From Ophioceras dolichostomum (taxonomy: Eukaryota > Ascomycota > Sordariomycetes > Magnaporthales > Ophioceraceae), in contig PYST01000229.1 in the NCBI GenBank assembly GCA_003049485.1, positions 1-62,226 on the forward strand: 62,226 bases of DNA, read 5' to 3'. Under the pieces are notes generated by a model that saw only the letters and a program-made list of their open reading frames with translations, did no database searches and was not told the DNA's origin. The first letter of the stretch is position 1. Every line of letters begins with the position of its first letter. Shown piece by piece: positions 46,997 to 57,154 of the stretch. Position numbers and translations under genes: made by a program.

Positions 46997-47824
46997 CTAA
47001 TCCTTAGTGACATAAACATAAACAACAGGGCCCTCCCCCGGCTGTCCCGTCCGCGAGCTATCCCACCCAACCTCTTTCACCGTCTTCGCCATATCTGCCA
47101 CGACCTCGCTACAGAACTGCATGCCCCTATACCAACGACTATCCCCGCTCGCCACCACCTCCGTGATGATATTGAGCTGCGGGTTCGCGTTCGTCGCGCC
47201 GAACCCCTTCATTAGGTCGCCGATCTTCGTGTTGCACGGCACGTGGCTGGCCGTGAACGGTATGTTCGCCCCCGGAGGCAGCTGCCACGGCGGCGTGGCC
47301 CCCGTCTTTAGGGCGATGATCTTGGTGTGCTCCGGGTGGAACCACATGTTGTAGCCCGGCTCGCAGCCGACGCCGCCCGTCGAGTTCGTCATCTGGGCCG
47401 CGGGGAAGTCGGGGTCGATGATCGGGAACGGCGCGGGGGGCCGGCCCGCGGGCGTGATGACTGGTCGGGGGCTGGGAGCGAAAGGGTTCGCGGGTTGGAT
47501 GTGCGTGTGCAGCATCGCGACGCCGTTGGGAGTCATCACGGGCGCGGCGGTCACGACGCCTCCGGTGGCGCCGGGCGGGAAGCCGGCGCCGGCGCCGTAG
47601 CTGGTGGCGGCGGGCTGTATGCCGGGGAGGATGTCGCAGCCGTAGCCGTAGGGGTAGCCGCCTCCGGGGACGCCGCCGCCCATCATGGACACGCCGGCTA
47701 GGGTGGCGGCGCTGTTCACGAGGCCGGGCATGGCGCTCACGCCGTAGCCGGCGGGGACGGCGCCGTGCGAGCCCCAGCCGTTGTCGGGGCCCCAGCGAGG
47801 GTTGAAACCTTGGGCGTAGGCCAT
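46997..47824 (-). CDS. Hypothetical protein, Gly/Pro/Ala-rich N-terminus with a globular C-terminal domain
   Basis: Intronless, 275 aa, ATG at 47824 (MAYAQGFNPRW). Residues 1-150 are low-complexity Gly, Pro, Ala and Tyr (GGGVPGGGYPYGYG). Residues about 155-275 look folded: CEPGYNMWFHPEHTKIIALKTG, PPWQLPPGANIPFTASHVPCNTKIGDLMKGFGA, LNIITEVVASGDSRWYRGMQF, then a helix and a final strand GPVVYVYVTKD. The alternation of short strands around one helix is compatible with a small alpha/beta (for example ubiquitin-like) fold, but that is a guess from pattern. No signal peptide. I do not recognise a named family. Clean coding periodicity and no stops support it as a real gene. Confidence 0.7.
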   Translation of the reverse strand: MAYAQGFNPRWGPDNGWGSHGAVPAGYGVSAMPGLVNSAATLAGVSMMGGGVPGGGYPYGYGCDILPGIQPAATSYGAGAGFPPGATGGVVTAAPVMTPNGVAMLHTHIQPANPFAPSPRPVITPAGRPPAPFPIIDPDFPAAQMTNSTGGVGCEPGYNMWFHPEHTKIIALKTGATPPWQLPPGANIPFTASHVPCNTKIGDLMKGFGATNANPQLNIITEVVASGDSRWYRGMQFCSEVVADMAKTVKEVGWDSSRTGQPGEGPVVYVYVTKD

Positions 47825-48102
47825 GACTGCCGTCGGGTTTCAGGGGTTGTGTGTCGGTGAATATGAAGTCGAGGGTGAAACGGCGAGTTGCCGTATGTCT
47901 GTCGTTGACCTTTGGAATGTTAGTCTCTTCAGTCTCGAGTTCTATTCGTTACTTGGAGGTCTAGGGTGGAGAGCGACGGTGATGATTGCTCGCTCCGGGT
48001 TGAAGAATACCAGCAGCAATGGTTCGGTATTGGGGAGCAACAAACAGGAATTTGAAGTTTACGAACAAATCACACTGGGCACATACGCTCAAGCAATGGA
48101 AC

Positions 48103-49121
48103 TTAGGCCGCCCTCGGAGTCCACACTGGCGTCCAGCTCTGCGTCCTTGAGTCGAACACGAGTGTCCCTGATCCCGTCTGAGAGAACACGGGCCTCAGCG
48201 GCAGCAAGCTCTGCTGCGGGCGGGAATGAAAGACCGGTGAGGGGCGACCCTGTGTTCCAATAGGGATGTGTAGGGTGCCGGATGATGGAGAGGGCCTCAA
48301 GGGGGCACGAGGTGGATGAGACGCAGACACAAGCTGCCGAGTTCCGACGGACGGGCGTGGGACCGAGTTCAGGTGAGCCGTAGCCCCAGCTCGCGAAGCA
48401 GGCCGTGTTGGACGGGGCACGGCGACAGGACGCGATGGATTTGTGACGTCGATGAACCGTCCGTTGACGATGTTGTAAGTGCGGCCGTCGAGACGATAGC
48501 CGCGGATGTTCACACCCGAGAGGTTTTCACTCGGCTCAGGATAAGTGCCTTTGAGCCAAGTTAGACGGGTTTGTTAACGGTCGAGGGAAGAAAGATGAGA
48601 TAACGGGTGTAGAGTGATGTTGAGGGTAGAGGAGTGAGAGCGGTGGATGTGGGTGACAAGCAAGAATTTGCGAAAGGAGAGTTCGGAAAGAGAAAAAGTG
48701 TGAGGAAATGTGACAGATGCTTTGCTGGCTTTTATAGAAAGAGTGCAACAATGAGAAGAGAGGGGAACAGTGGGAACAGTGGCTCACATCCAACCATGGG
48801 GAATCGTGGGGTGCTGTATGGAATGTTGAGTGAAGGTGTGGGAGGTATGAGCGGCTGTGAGTGGATGGATGGGCGGAAAACACGGCAACAGGGGGTGTGT
48901 GGCAATAACGGGAAGTCTGATCATCCATACGCCTGAAGACTCACCCAAGGCAGCGAAGCGGGGCGGCAGAGGACCATCGTCAAACTGGCGCGTGACCGGG
49001 CTCCAGCCACGGTTCAGATCCTGGGCCAAGAAGATCTCCGTATGCCACACTTCGTTCTCATTGGCGTCGTAAAAGCTGCACACAATGAGCCACGCCCAGA
49101 AACGGGGCTGCTGGCGGTTAC
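48103..49121 (-). CDS. Hypothetical protein, 3' exons (start unresolved)
   Basis: Two exons join in phase: about 49121-48945 (open from a CCCGCAG acceptor) and 48548-48103, with donor GTGAGT and acceptor CAAAG. The first reads CIIGQTFYCNRQQPRFWAWLI, then SFYDANENEVWHTEIFLAQDLNRGWSPV and LPPRFAALG. The second continues TYPEPSENLSGVNIRGYRLDGRTYNIVNGRFIDV and then a Pro/Ser/Arg-rich tail ending WTPVWTPRAA. The repeated Tyr/Asn-rich short strands suggest a beta-rich domain. No family recognised. Neither exon has an ATG of its own, so a 5' exon beyond 49.2 kb is expected but not identified. Confidence 0.5.
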
Positions 49122-51299
49122 AATAGAATGTTTGTCCAATGATGCATTTGACTGCGGGATAGGGGAAGGCTAGACTAGGGGTGGACCGGACAGTGGCCGC
49201 TCGTGAATGGCTATGGGGCTGTGATGAAGGAGTCCCTAACGAGATGTGCCTATCAGAGGCTGATGATGATGAGGCTGGTGTCGACGCTCGAACTGAGTTA
49301 GAAACAGATGGGGGACACGGCCGTGAAGGTCCGCTGCGATCCAGCTTGGATTATGGCGAGGCACTGGCAGTGCCCCTGTGCGGCTAGACGAAGGTGTGCA
49401 GCATGGGTAATCGATGGAGGCCGGCGAGGTAGTCACTGAGGAAGAGGCAAGGGGCACGGTTGTAAGGGGGCAAAAGATAGGATTGGCATCCAACTACTTT
49501 GTTTGATAAAGCTCGGGGGCGGCAAGCTGGTGTAGGGATGGGGTTATTTAATAAATAATACAGAAAGTGGAGGACGGCATGATGGCAGAGGGCCAGACGA
49601 CACAAGAAAGTTGGGTCGAGAGTGAGTCCCTAGGCTGGTTGGGAACGGCAGAGGTGAAGCAGTTCCAGCCAGAGAAGGATTTGGACGAGGCTTTGCTGCC
49701 GTGATGTAATGAAAGAGCAGAGAACTAACGAAAGTGACCCGTTGAAGGCCCATGAAGTTGCCGAGTTGAGGAGCGACAATGGCGAACAGAAAAGGAGAAA
49801 AAGAGGGATAAAGGGTAGAGAATCGGGGGCGGACGCTCACGGATGGTGAAGCTGTCCCCATGACGGGGGGAAGAGCAGTGATGGGCGCCCGCTTACACAC
49901 ATCTTGGTGAGTCAAGTTCGTGTGTGATTCCGCTTCGCGTAGCGGGATCGAAGGAGTGGGACTGGGGCAGATGATGGGCTGCCATTCTGTCCCAATGGAA
50001 AGACGCCGTTTGCTGTTTGCCGAGAGGACTCATCGCTGGAGCATGTGCGGACTCGCGCTGGTGGGGTAGACGTTGAGGAGTGAAGCGCCTCCGCCGGGGG
50101 TGGCATTCAGAGCGATAGCTGGAAGTAACGGTGTAGGACTTGTGGATTTCGACATCACTCGACTCGTAACTTGCAAGTGCTCCGGGGCACGACGGAATGG
50201 GTGGCAGGTAGGCAGGCATGGGGGCAGCACGTGCTGGATGTGGAAGATGTCCTAGGCAGTGCCGTAGCACATCAGTGAGCCGGCGCAGCGCTACTATCCG
50301 GTTGTGGGTGCGTCATGCCCCCGCTCTCGATCACTGAAGGAGGATCGCTGGGCGGGAGCGGACGCCGATGGCTGCCGTGAGCAGTCACATAGGACAGCGA
50401 TGGCCCGAAGACCTGGGATTGGCGGGATTGGGGTTAGTCACTTCCTCGGAGGGGTGGGCGGCGGAACGCGCGATAAGGAAACTGCCTCGGCCCCACAGCG
50501 CGGATTCACCGGCCGGGAGCAGAGGTTATGGTGACTGGATGGCGGAAGAGAGGAGAGCACCTATCGCACAACGAGTTGAGAAACACTGCGCGTAAGCAAA
50601 TAGTAACTGTTGTGAGCACACCGCTGCCAGGAAGAGGGCATGTGATGAGGCGGCAACGGTGATGCGCTCGAAGAGTCGACGCGATCGATAAGCTAGCCAC
50701 AAACTTCCAGCCAAGGGTTGGTAGTAACGCTGGAAAAACCATTGGCGGTTTCGATTTTTGGCGCAAGCTAGATTCTCCTAGAGGTTGGAGGCAGCTGACC
50801 TCGCCGGAGAAAGGGCGAGTGCTTCTCGTCTGTGAATCACAGCGGGGTGGCACTCCCTCTCTCTGAACCGCTCCGATCCAGCTCAGCACCCCCACGACCA
50901 GATGGAGTGGTGTGACTGAGCGGTAGAGCGGTTCTTCCACATCCACATGGCTAGACAATGGACGCAGCTTGAGGTTGACAACTGCCTTGGTTGGTTTGAT
51001 GATACGCCCGGGACAAAGGGTTCGAGGAGGTCCGCCTAACGTTGGATCGTGTTCTTTTCGTGATGCGGCTCTCTAGAATCTTGATTTCATTTTTATCCCG
51101 CCAGGTGGCAGTGTAGCTCAAGCTGGATGACACTGCCAGGGCGTGCATTTCTGACCACTGGTCGCGAAGAGAGGGACTGCATCAACAGGGTGCATGGGCT
51201 GAAGGGGCCGAAAACGCCTCGACTTCGTCGGCGGCCCTCCAAAGATTACTAGAAAGTGCAGATTGATCAATACTATTATTGCGTGGGGAAAAGAGAGAA
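49122..51299. other. No gene resolved; may contain 5' exon of the neighbouring gene
   Basis: Open frames at 49236-49493, 49544-49915 and 49893-50270 on the minus strand lack ATG starts and recognisable domains. One of them could carry the missing first exon of the gene ending at 48103. The remainder shows nothing. Confidence 0.4.
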
Positions 51300-51314
51300 C
51301 GAGAGCGATGTCCC
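51300..51314. repeat. Left target-site duplication of the LINE insertion
   Basis: The 15-mer CGAGAGCGATGTCCC occurs here and again, identically, at 52837-52851, exactly flanking the LINE fragment. Confidence 0.85.
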
Positions 51315-51316
51315 CA

Positions 51317-51394
<78 letters not shown>
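51317..51394. repeat. (TAG)26 microsatellite, 3' tail of the LINE
   Basis: Twenty-six perfect TAG units on the plus strand, between the left target-site duplication and the LINE 3' UTR. Trinucleotide 3' tails are known from I-type LINEs. Confidence 0.95.
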
Positions 51395-51614
51395 GATTTA
51401 ACGCCGTGCTCGGCCCGGCTTCGACAGCCGGCCGTTAGCAGCCTCCCGGGGGGTATCTCGGCGCGCGTTCTATCTCGCTAATATACATACATGGACAGAG
51501 GGGAGACAGAGGCGAATCGTGCCTGGCTGGGTACGGGCCCAAGCCCTGCAGGGGGTAATGGGGGTTCGTTGACGCGACCCCGCGCCTTCAGGCGCACGGA
51601 GGGTTCGTCTGGCG

Positions 51615-51866
51615 GCTTAGGCCGCATTGAAGGTTGAAGTACCGGTGTTACTCCTCATCAGAAATCTCGGAATCGCTTCCAAGAGGGGTCCCTAGGCTTA
51701 AGGTCCGCTCGAGCCGTGCAGGGCGCGGGCGGGCCGCCCNAGCTTAGGCCGCGTTGAAGGTTGAAGTAACGGTGTTACTCCTCATTAGAAATCTCGGAAT
51801 CGCTTCCAAGAGGGGTCCCTAGGCTTAAGGTCCGCTCGAGCCGTGCAGGGCGCGGGCGGGCTGCCC
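51615..51866. repeat. 125-bp duplication across a single N (assembly join)
   Basis: 51615-51739 and 51742-51866 match except for four substitutions, with an N at 51740. Both contain the end of the LINE ORF. Best explained as two contig ends from near-identical LINE copies placed side by side. Confidence 0.85.
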
Positions 51867-52573
51867 TCGGGTGGGCGGCGAAGTATTTAGTGGTCTCGGT
51901 GAAAGCCTGGAAGATGTCAGGGTGCCCGAGGCTCTCCTGGTAAAATCTACGGCGGCGGGCTCGGTCCGGTGGCGTAACCGGCTGGTCGTCCTGAGGCCAC
52001 GGCCATTCTCTCCACACAGCCCGTGAGTAGCGGCAGTGCACCAGATGCTCGGGGGAGGTCCCTTTCCAACACCAGGCGCACATGGTCGCTGCGCCTTGGT
52101 GGTTGAAGCGTTCGTGATAGGCTTCGAAGTTGCCGTGACCAGTTCGCATGGCTAGGAAATGGCCCAACAGGGACCTTGGCAAGCTCAGCTCCTTGGGCTC
52201 CTTTCTCGGCGTGTACCAGAGACCCCAGCTCTTGTAGGCGGCCGACCGGTCCCGCTCCTGCGTGCGCCACCAGTCCTCCTCCGCGCCCGTGAGAATGGCC
52301 CTCAGCACCGTGCCAGCCCCGCTGTACGTGGTCTGCTGTGCCCGCGGGTCTGGGTCGGGGGGTCCGGCGGCGCCGGCTTTGGCCAGCTCGTCCGCCCGGT
52401 CGTTGCCCGAGATGCCCTGGTGGCCAGGGCACCAGCGGAGCCGGGCCTCAGTGCCTCGTTCACGTAGGCGGCCTACGAGGTCGTGAAACTCCAGGAAAGC
52501 CCACTGGGTCGAGTGCGGCGCGTCCCCTGAGACCCCAGATGACCGAAGTGCTGTCTACGCAAATCCAGGTCCG

Positions 52574-52782
52574 GGCGCCGAGCTCGGCCTGGACCGCCGC
52601 CTGCAAGCCCCGCAGAGCGCCGATCGCCTCGGCGTCAAAGACGTGGCTCTCCGGCGTGATCGAGGCGGAGCCTGCGGNGGCGCCGAGCTCGGCCTGGACC
52701 GCCGCCTGCAAGCCCCGCAGAGCGCCGATCGCCTCGGCGTCAAAGACGTGGCTCTCCGGCGTGATCGAGGCGGAGCCTGCAG
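52574..52782. repeat. 104-bp duplication across a single N (assembly join)
   Basis: 52574-52677 and 52679-52782 differ by one base, with an N at 52678. The duplicated part is the RNase H segment. Removing one copy restores a normal RNase H spacing, so this is probably an artefact. Confidence 0.85.
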
Positions 52783-52836
52783 CAACCTCTTGGCCTGCTT
52801 TATAAATCGCCCAGCCGTACCCTATACAAGTACGGC

Positions 52837-52851
52837 CGAGAGCGATGTCCC
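52837..52851. repeat. Right target-site duplication of the LINE insertion
   Basis: Second copy of CGAGAGCGATGTCCC, immediately 5' of the truncated element on its sense strand. Confidence 0.85.
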
Positions 52852-53309
52852 TAAGAACTAAGATAGGTAACAACACGCTCGCTCGTAGCTGTCTAGAGCA
52901 GCAGTCACAGTTCGTCGGCAATACACACAGCAAGCGGAGCCCGATCCAGCATACTGCGTCAAACGAGGGCATATGCTGCATGCAGAATAATCGTCCAACA
53001 GGAATTCCCATCTGGTCCTGTTGCCTCCCGGTTGATCCCGTCCGCTTACTCGGTGACTCGACCGGTCAGTGCCGAGAGACGATGCCCTGTCGCAACGCTG
53101 TCTTGATGGCCCTTAGCCGCCTGATGATTAGGCGGGACGGCAGACGAGACTGTCGTTGGGGGTGTGCCCGGGGCCGGCGGCAACCACGCCCGAGGTCTCG
53201 GAGCGGCGCGATGAACGGCTCTGGGGCTCGTGGTCGACGCTGGCGATAATGCAGCAAAGACGGTGGGCTTCCGAGACATCAATGACTAGTCTGCATGTGC
53301 CGCGCCTCT
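52852..53309. other. Intergenic, nothing recognised
   Basis: Between the LINE and the stop codon of the ankyrin gene. An open frame continues out of the LINE into this DNA but shows no further retrotransposon motifs, as expected beyond the target-site duplication. Confidence 0.5.
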
Positions 53310-54289
53310 TCAGTCGTTCCCATCGCTCCCATCCTGCATCACCATCCTCACCCCGCCACCACCTCCGTTCCCGCCCATACCCATGTTCATTCCCGCACCG
53401 GCACCGGCACCGGCACCAGCGCTACCACTGACCGACCCCTTCCGTGGATCCTCCGCGTCCCTCTTAGCAGCGCGGCGCCTCTCCACCTCGGCGATCAGGC
53501 CCTTCAGGTACGCCTCAGCCTGTATGGTAGCGCTGTACGACACAGCCGTCCAGTTCCACATGTTCCTCCTGTCCGCATCCGCGCCCGCGGCCAGCAGCGT
53601 GCGGAGCACCAGCAGATTCCCGTTGCTGCTCGCCAGGTGCAGCGCCGTGTTTCCCTCGGAGTCGGCCTGGCGCACGGCCTCGACGGCGCCGCCTGGGTGG
53701 TACGTCAACAGGATCTGCAATACGGTGTCGTGTCCCCCGAGGCTGGCCTCCATGACGGCGTCGCGGCCTCTCGAGTCGCGGCGGGCGATGATGGCCGGGT
53801 TCTGGGTTGTGCACAGCAGGTGGACGACTTCGGTGTGGCCGGCGCCCGACGCGATCATGAGCGCCGTCTGGTGCCGCTCGTTGAGGGCGGGGCCCTCGCG
53901 CTCGTGGCCGTGCTCGAGGAGGAGGCGGACGATGTCGACGAATCCGAGCGAGGACGCGAGGTGGAGGTTCGAGTTGCCGATGGCTGTTGGAGGGGAGTTG
54001 GCGGTGACGATGTCTGGGTTGTGGAGGAGGTGCGGGTGCGAGCGGAGGATGCGCCGGACGAGGGAGACGTCGTCGGCGTAGATGGCACGCCGGAGGCGGA
54101 TGGAGGGGTCGATCCTGGAGTACGAAGGGGGGGAGGGATTAGTTTGACGAACAGGCTCTCCTGCTTGCTTGGGAGGGAACAGGGAGCACACGGCGCTAGG
54201 CTCTCCAACGCGTGGGGATGGAAGACGTACATGTTGGCGAAGTGTCTGGTTCGCTGCGCAACAATCGCATCAGCGATGGGTGGCGGGAT
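53310..54289 (-). CDS. Ankyrin-repeat protein
   Basis: Two exons are supported: 54289-54231 (IPPPIADAIVAQRTRHFAN) and 54114-53310, with donor GTACGT and acceptor TCCAG; the junction reads HFANM|IDPSIRLRRAIYADD in phase. Ankyrin repeats follow: SNLHLASSLGFVDIVRLLLEHGH, HQTALMIASGAGHTEVVHLLC, RDAVMEASLGGHDTVLQILL, GNTALHLASSNGNLLVLRTLLAAGAD and a final half repeat NWTAVSYSAT. A charged helix (EVERRRAAKRDAEDPRK) and a Gly/Ala/Met-rich tail complete it. The first exon opens just after a CTAG that could be an acceptor, and no ATG was found, so a short upstream start exon is likely. Probably a cytosolic or nuclear adaptor; partner unknown. Confidence 0.85.
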
Positions 54290-55130
54290 CTAGACGACAG
54301 CACCTGAAAGTTGTGATGTCGTTGGCACGTCGTTGGTTGTGGAGTCGAGTGGAAAGCAGAGCCGCAATCGATGGGGCCTGAAAATTAGCTGACCGTCGCT
54401 CGGACGGAGGGGCCGTGCCGAATGGCGGGGGCGGTGCACCGGGCTAGTGGCGCTTGAAATGTGCCCTGATAGGCCGTTGATCATCCCCTGAAACAAGATA
54501 TTTGCGCCTAATCCATTCTTTTCTTGTCTTGTTCTTCTTCTCAATGTTGATAATAGCCGCGAAATTCTAAAGCAGCTGCTAGGGTCTGAACAGACTCGTC
54601 AACAAGCACGTCCTTGATGATGTTGATGGCATTACAAATGTTACGGCTTCGGATGGTGCATTTGCACTGTGCGGGTGTCTTGCCCCCAATCTCAACAGCT
54701 CAACGGTCCCTTTTCACCCCTCCTCTTTTTTGACAGCTTCTGCTACCACAGACACGTGGGAGATGTACTTTACTGGTAGTCTCCTAAACATCTTTTCACA
54801 GTCTGGAACATTGAAACAAAAAGGTAGATGAAAAGTGGGAATCCATTGTCTGTATCTTGAAAAATGAGCCTAACAAAGACTTGCTGCTGATGGGTATCGT
54901 AGGTTGGAGCTAACATCGATGAAGAACCAAGACCGAAATCAACCAACCCCAAATTCGCCAACAAATCCACAGCAAACTGCTTAAAAAAAGAACCCAGAAT
55001 GCTGCCTAATCTCATACCATGGCTCTCTCCGATTCCCTCCCCCAGACTCGTCATCAAAGAACAAAAACCCATAAAAAACCCCTAAAGCTCCGGTGAGAAA
55101 AGATGGATGCTTGCCGAGACGAGGACTGGC
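54290..55130. other. Intergenic, nothing recognised
   Basis: Expected to hold the start exon or promoter of the ankyrin gene and the 3' UTR of the next minus-strand gene. No other signal. Confidence 0.45.
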
Positions 55131-56039
55131 TTACTTACTGCCACTCCACCGCCGCACCGGCCACTCCAACTCCTCTTCCTGCTCACCCCCAAAAGACTGC
55201 GGCGACCGGTCGTCGCTCGCGTTCCTCTTCTCCGCCGCATCCAAATCAGCTACCCACTCGACCTGCCCGCTCGACATCCTCTCGTCGTTGTCCAGATCCG
55301 TGATGATCAAATAATTCTCGATGATCGAGTCCCTCGCCCTCGACAAATCCCTCTTCCTGCCCACGCTCATCCCCGGCCTGTCTCTAAGCAGCCTCTCCCA
55401 CTCGGCGTTGCACCAGTCGACCCAGACCTCGAAGTCGCGCACGGACTCGAAGTCGACGTAGGGGCGCACGAGCGAGTCGATGCCCAGGTAGAAGCGCTCG
55501 AGGCCTGCCGACGCCGTGGCGTAGGGGTGCATGTGGCTGTTCTCGAACATGAACTGGTGGATGATCCACGGCCAGCGGCGGCGGTAGTGCTCGAGGCGCC
55601 GGTCGACGGTGCGGTAGGCACCCACGCGCACGTCTTCTCTAATCTTGTCCCAGAGCGCGTCCTCCTCCAGATCGCGGCGGGACTCGAGGATGCCCAGGTG
55701 GCGGTCGGACAGCGCGGGCGACTCAGCGAGGATGAGCATGTTCCAGGCGGCATGCCGGTCGAGCGCCCACCGGTCGCAGCCGGAGCAGCGGGAGAAGGTG
55801 CCGGGCGGTCCCTCCTCGTCGACGGGGAAGATGTTCTCGATGTCCTTGGCGTCGATGATGGTGTCGCAGGCGTGGAAGGTGTGCTTGGAGCGGTGGATCT
55901 TGGGGAGTGACTGTTGGTGCTCGAAGGCCTTCTGGACCTCGCAGGGCTCCGTGAGTGCTCGGAGATCCTCGACGCTGGTTGGTCGGATCAGATGGCCGCA
56001 GACGTCTGACCTGTACAATCGGTACATTCGTCTGCACAT
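55131..56039 (-). CDS. MC-Y family protein, copy A (intact, 302 aa)
   Basis: Intronless frame from a good ATG (MCRRMYRLYRSDVCGH). No named family recognised, but it is clearly related to the genes at 57.2-61.5 kb: same MC..xY start, a CxxC near the middle (SRCSGCDRW) preceded by other Cys and His (CGH, EPC, FHAC) that could bind zinc, then PWIIHQFMFE...HPY, a region RPYVDFESVRDFEVWV, and a C-terminal GQVEWV. Sequence after about 260 is acidic. There is no signal peptide. Divergence from the other copies is high, so this is an older duplicate. A zinc-binding, intracellular protein is the most that can be inferred. Confidence 0.75.
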   Translation of the reverse strand: MCRRMYRLYRSDVCGHLIRPTSVEDLRALTEPCEVQKAFEHQQSLPKIHRSKHTFHACDTIIDAKDIENIFPVDEEGPPGTFSRCSGCDRWALDRHAAWNMLILAESPALSDRHLGILESRRDLEEDALWDKIREDVRVGAYRTVDRRLEHYRRRWPWIIHQFMFENSHMHPYATASAGLERFYLGIDSLVRPYVDFESVRDFEVWVDWCNAEWERLLRDRPGMSVGRKRDLSRARDSIIENYLIITDLDNDERMSSGQVEWVADLDAAEKRNASDDRSPQSFGGEQEEELEWPVRRWSGSK

Positions 56040-57154
56040 CTTTGCATTGCTCTCGCCGTGCTTTGGCTGCCTGGAGAGTTGGAGATGATTGGAGGTGTCT
56101 TCTGTCTGTTGGCGCAGAGTAGCTGGCGCTACGTGGTTTGATCGAGGGAAGGGTTGGACGGCGAGGAAGAGAGAGCTCAGTGCGTCTTAAACTCGACCAC
56201 CGCGTTGGGTGAGATAAACAGTTTGAATTTTCTTCGATAAACACGAGCGACCATGCTCTCACCAGGGGTTGAGATCGGACGGAGTGCGCGGCGGAATGCA
56301 AAGAAGGCCAGAGAAGTGGCGACAGAGTTCCTTCACCGGGAGCTTTGGTGCGCCATTTGATGGGGAAAGGCAAGAGTGAAGTCCCCCGCGTGCTGGGCTC
56401 GAAGGTCTGGGAGCTGGACTTGTTGGGTGCTTTGAATCCCATCGGGAAGGAGCGACGTGCTGGCCACGTGGAAGTCACTACAGGTCCCTGCTTTGGCCAG
56501 CCATCGAACGGGGAGCCTCAAATCCCACGAGTAACTTCGACCTCCGACCGAGAAGCTCGTGCGGACACGTCACTGTACCCTCGACCGTACACTTCGCCCA
56601 GGTTGCTATTCGAGATGGGAGGTAGAAAGCGATATCGAGAGCTATCTGCCATTACATCTGGAATGCCCGCAGGCATTTCAAATGGCTTGTTTGGTGGTTT
56701 CGTGAATGTGGTGGCAGCCACCCAGACTTCCTCCTATTGACAGGGTTTCGGTTCATCCTTACTACCAATGAGGCCAGACTGTGTGCCGGTCCAGCGGCAC
56801 GCGTCGCCTCCCTGGGATTTGGAAAGACGACGGTGCGCTGGCTGCTAGGACCCGACATCTGACCGCTGATGCCCTTCGACTTTAGGCGAAGATGTGAGAT
56901 CTCCGCTGAACTGCGACTGCGACAGTGTGCCTCGGACCGAGCATCACACTTAGACGAGCGAGGTCGAGGCCCAAGCCATGTGAGATACGATTTCATAAGA
57001 TCGCCTTTGCTGAACTCCAAAAAACATCACTATCGTCTTATTAGTTACTAAGTACTAATCATTATCTATCTACCTAGCTAGGTAGGTAGACCGCTGTCCG
57101 TCCGCGCTTGCTACTATGTGCCCCTGGCTTCACCCTCCACACTGTTGCATCCCT
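56040..57154. other. Intergenic, nothing recognised
   Basis: Contains a CTACCTAGCTAGGTAGGTAG palindromic word at about 57069-57088. Open frames on either strand lack ATG starts. Confidence 0.5.

Larger units (their letters stand above)
51315..52836 (-). mobile_element. 5'-truncated Tad-like non-LTR retrotransposon (LINE), RNase H end
   Basis: On the minus strand it encodes the C-terminal part of a LINE ORF2. The RNase H domain has GYGWAIYKAG, FDAEAIGALRG (catalytic Glu), TWICVDSTSVIWG (Asp) and RWCPGHQGISGNDRADELAK (Asp). A linker with WYTPRKEPKELSLPRSLLGHFLAMRTGHG follows, then the terminal zinc knuckle CAWCWKGTSPEHLVHC and a stop after SDSEISNEE. The 3' UTR then leads into (TAC)26 on the sense strand (the TAG repeat at 51317-51394), which acts as the element's tail. 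Identical 15-bp duplications flank both ends, so the element is a genuine 5'-truncated insertion starting inside RNase H; the first catalytic Asp lies upstream of the truncation point. It is GC-rich with no obvious RIP. Two single-N joins with local duplications lie inside. Confidence 0.9.

Noticed and set aside
51317..51394. CRISPR-like or independent microsatellite locus
   Set aside because: Uniform trinucleotide without spacers, and placed exactly at the LINE 3' end inside the target-site duplication.
51315..52836. RIP-mutated repeat
   Set aside because: The element is GC-rich with an open RNase H frame; no C-to-T skew is visible.
52852..53011. Extension of the LINE frame to the right
   Set aside because: The open frame continues, but no retrotransposon motif is present and it lies outside the target-site duplication, so it is flanking DNA.
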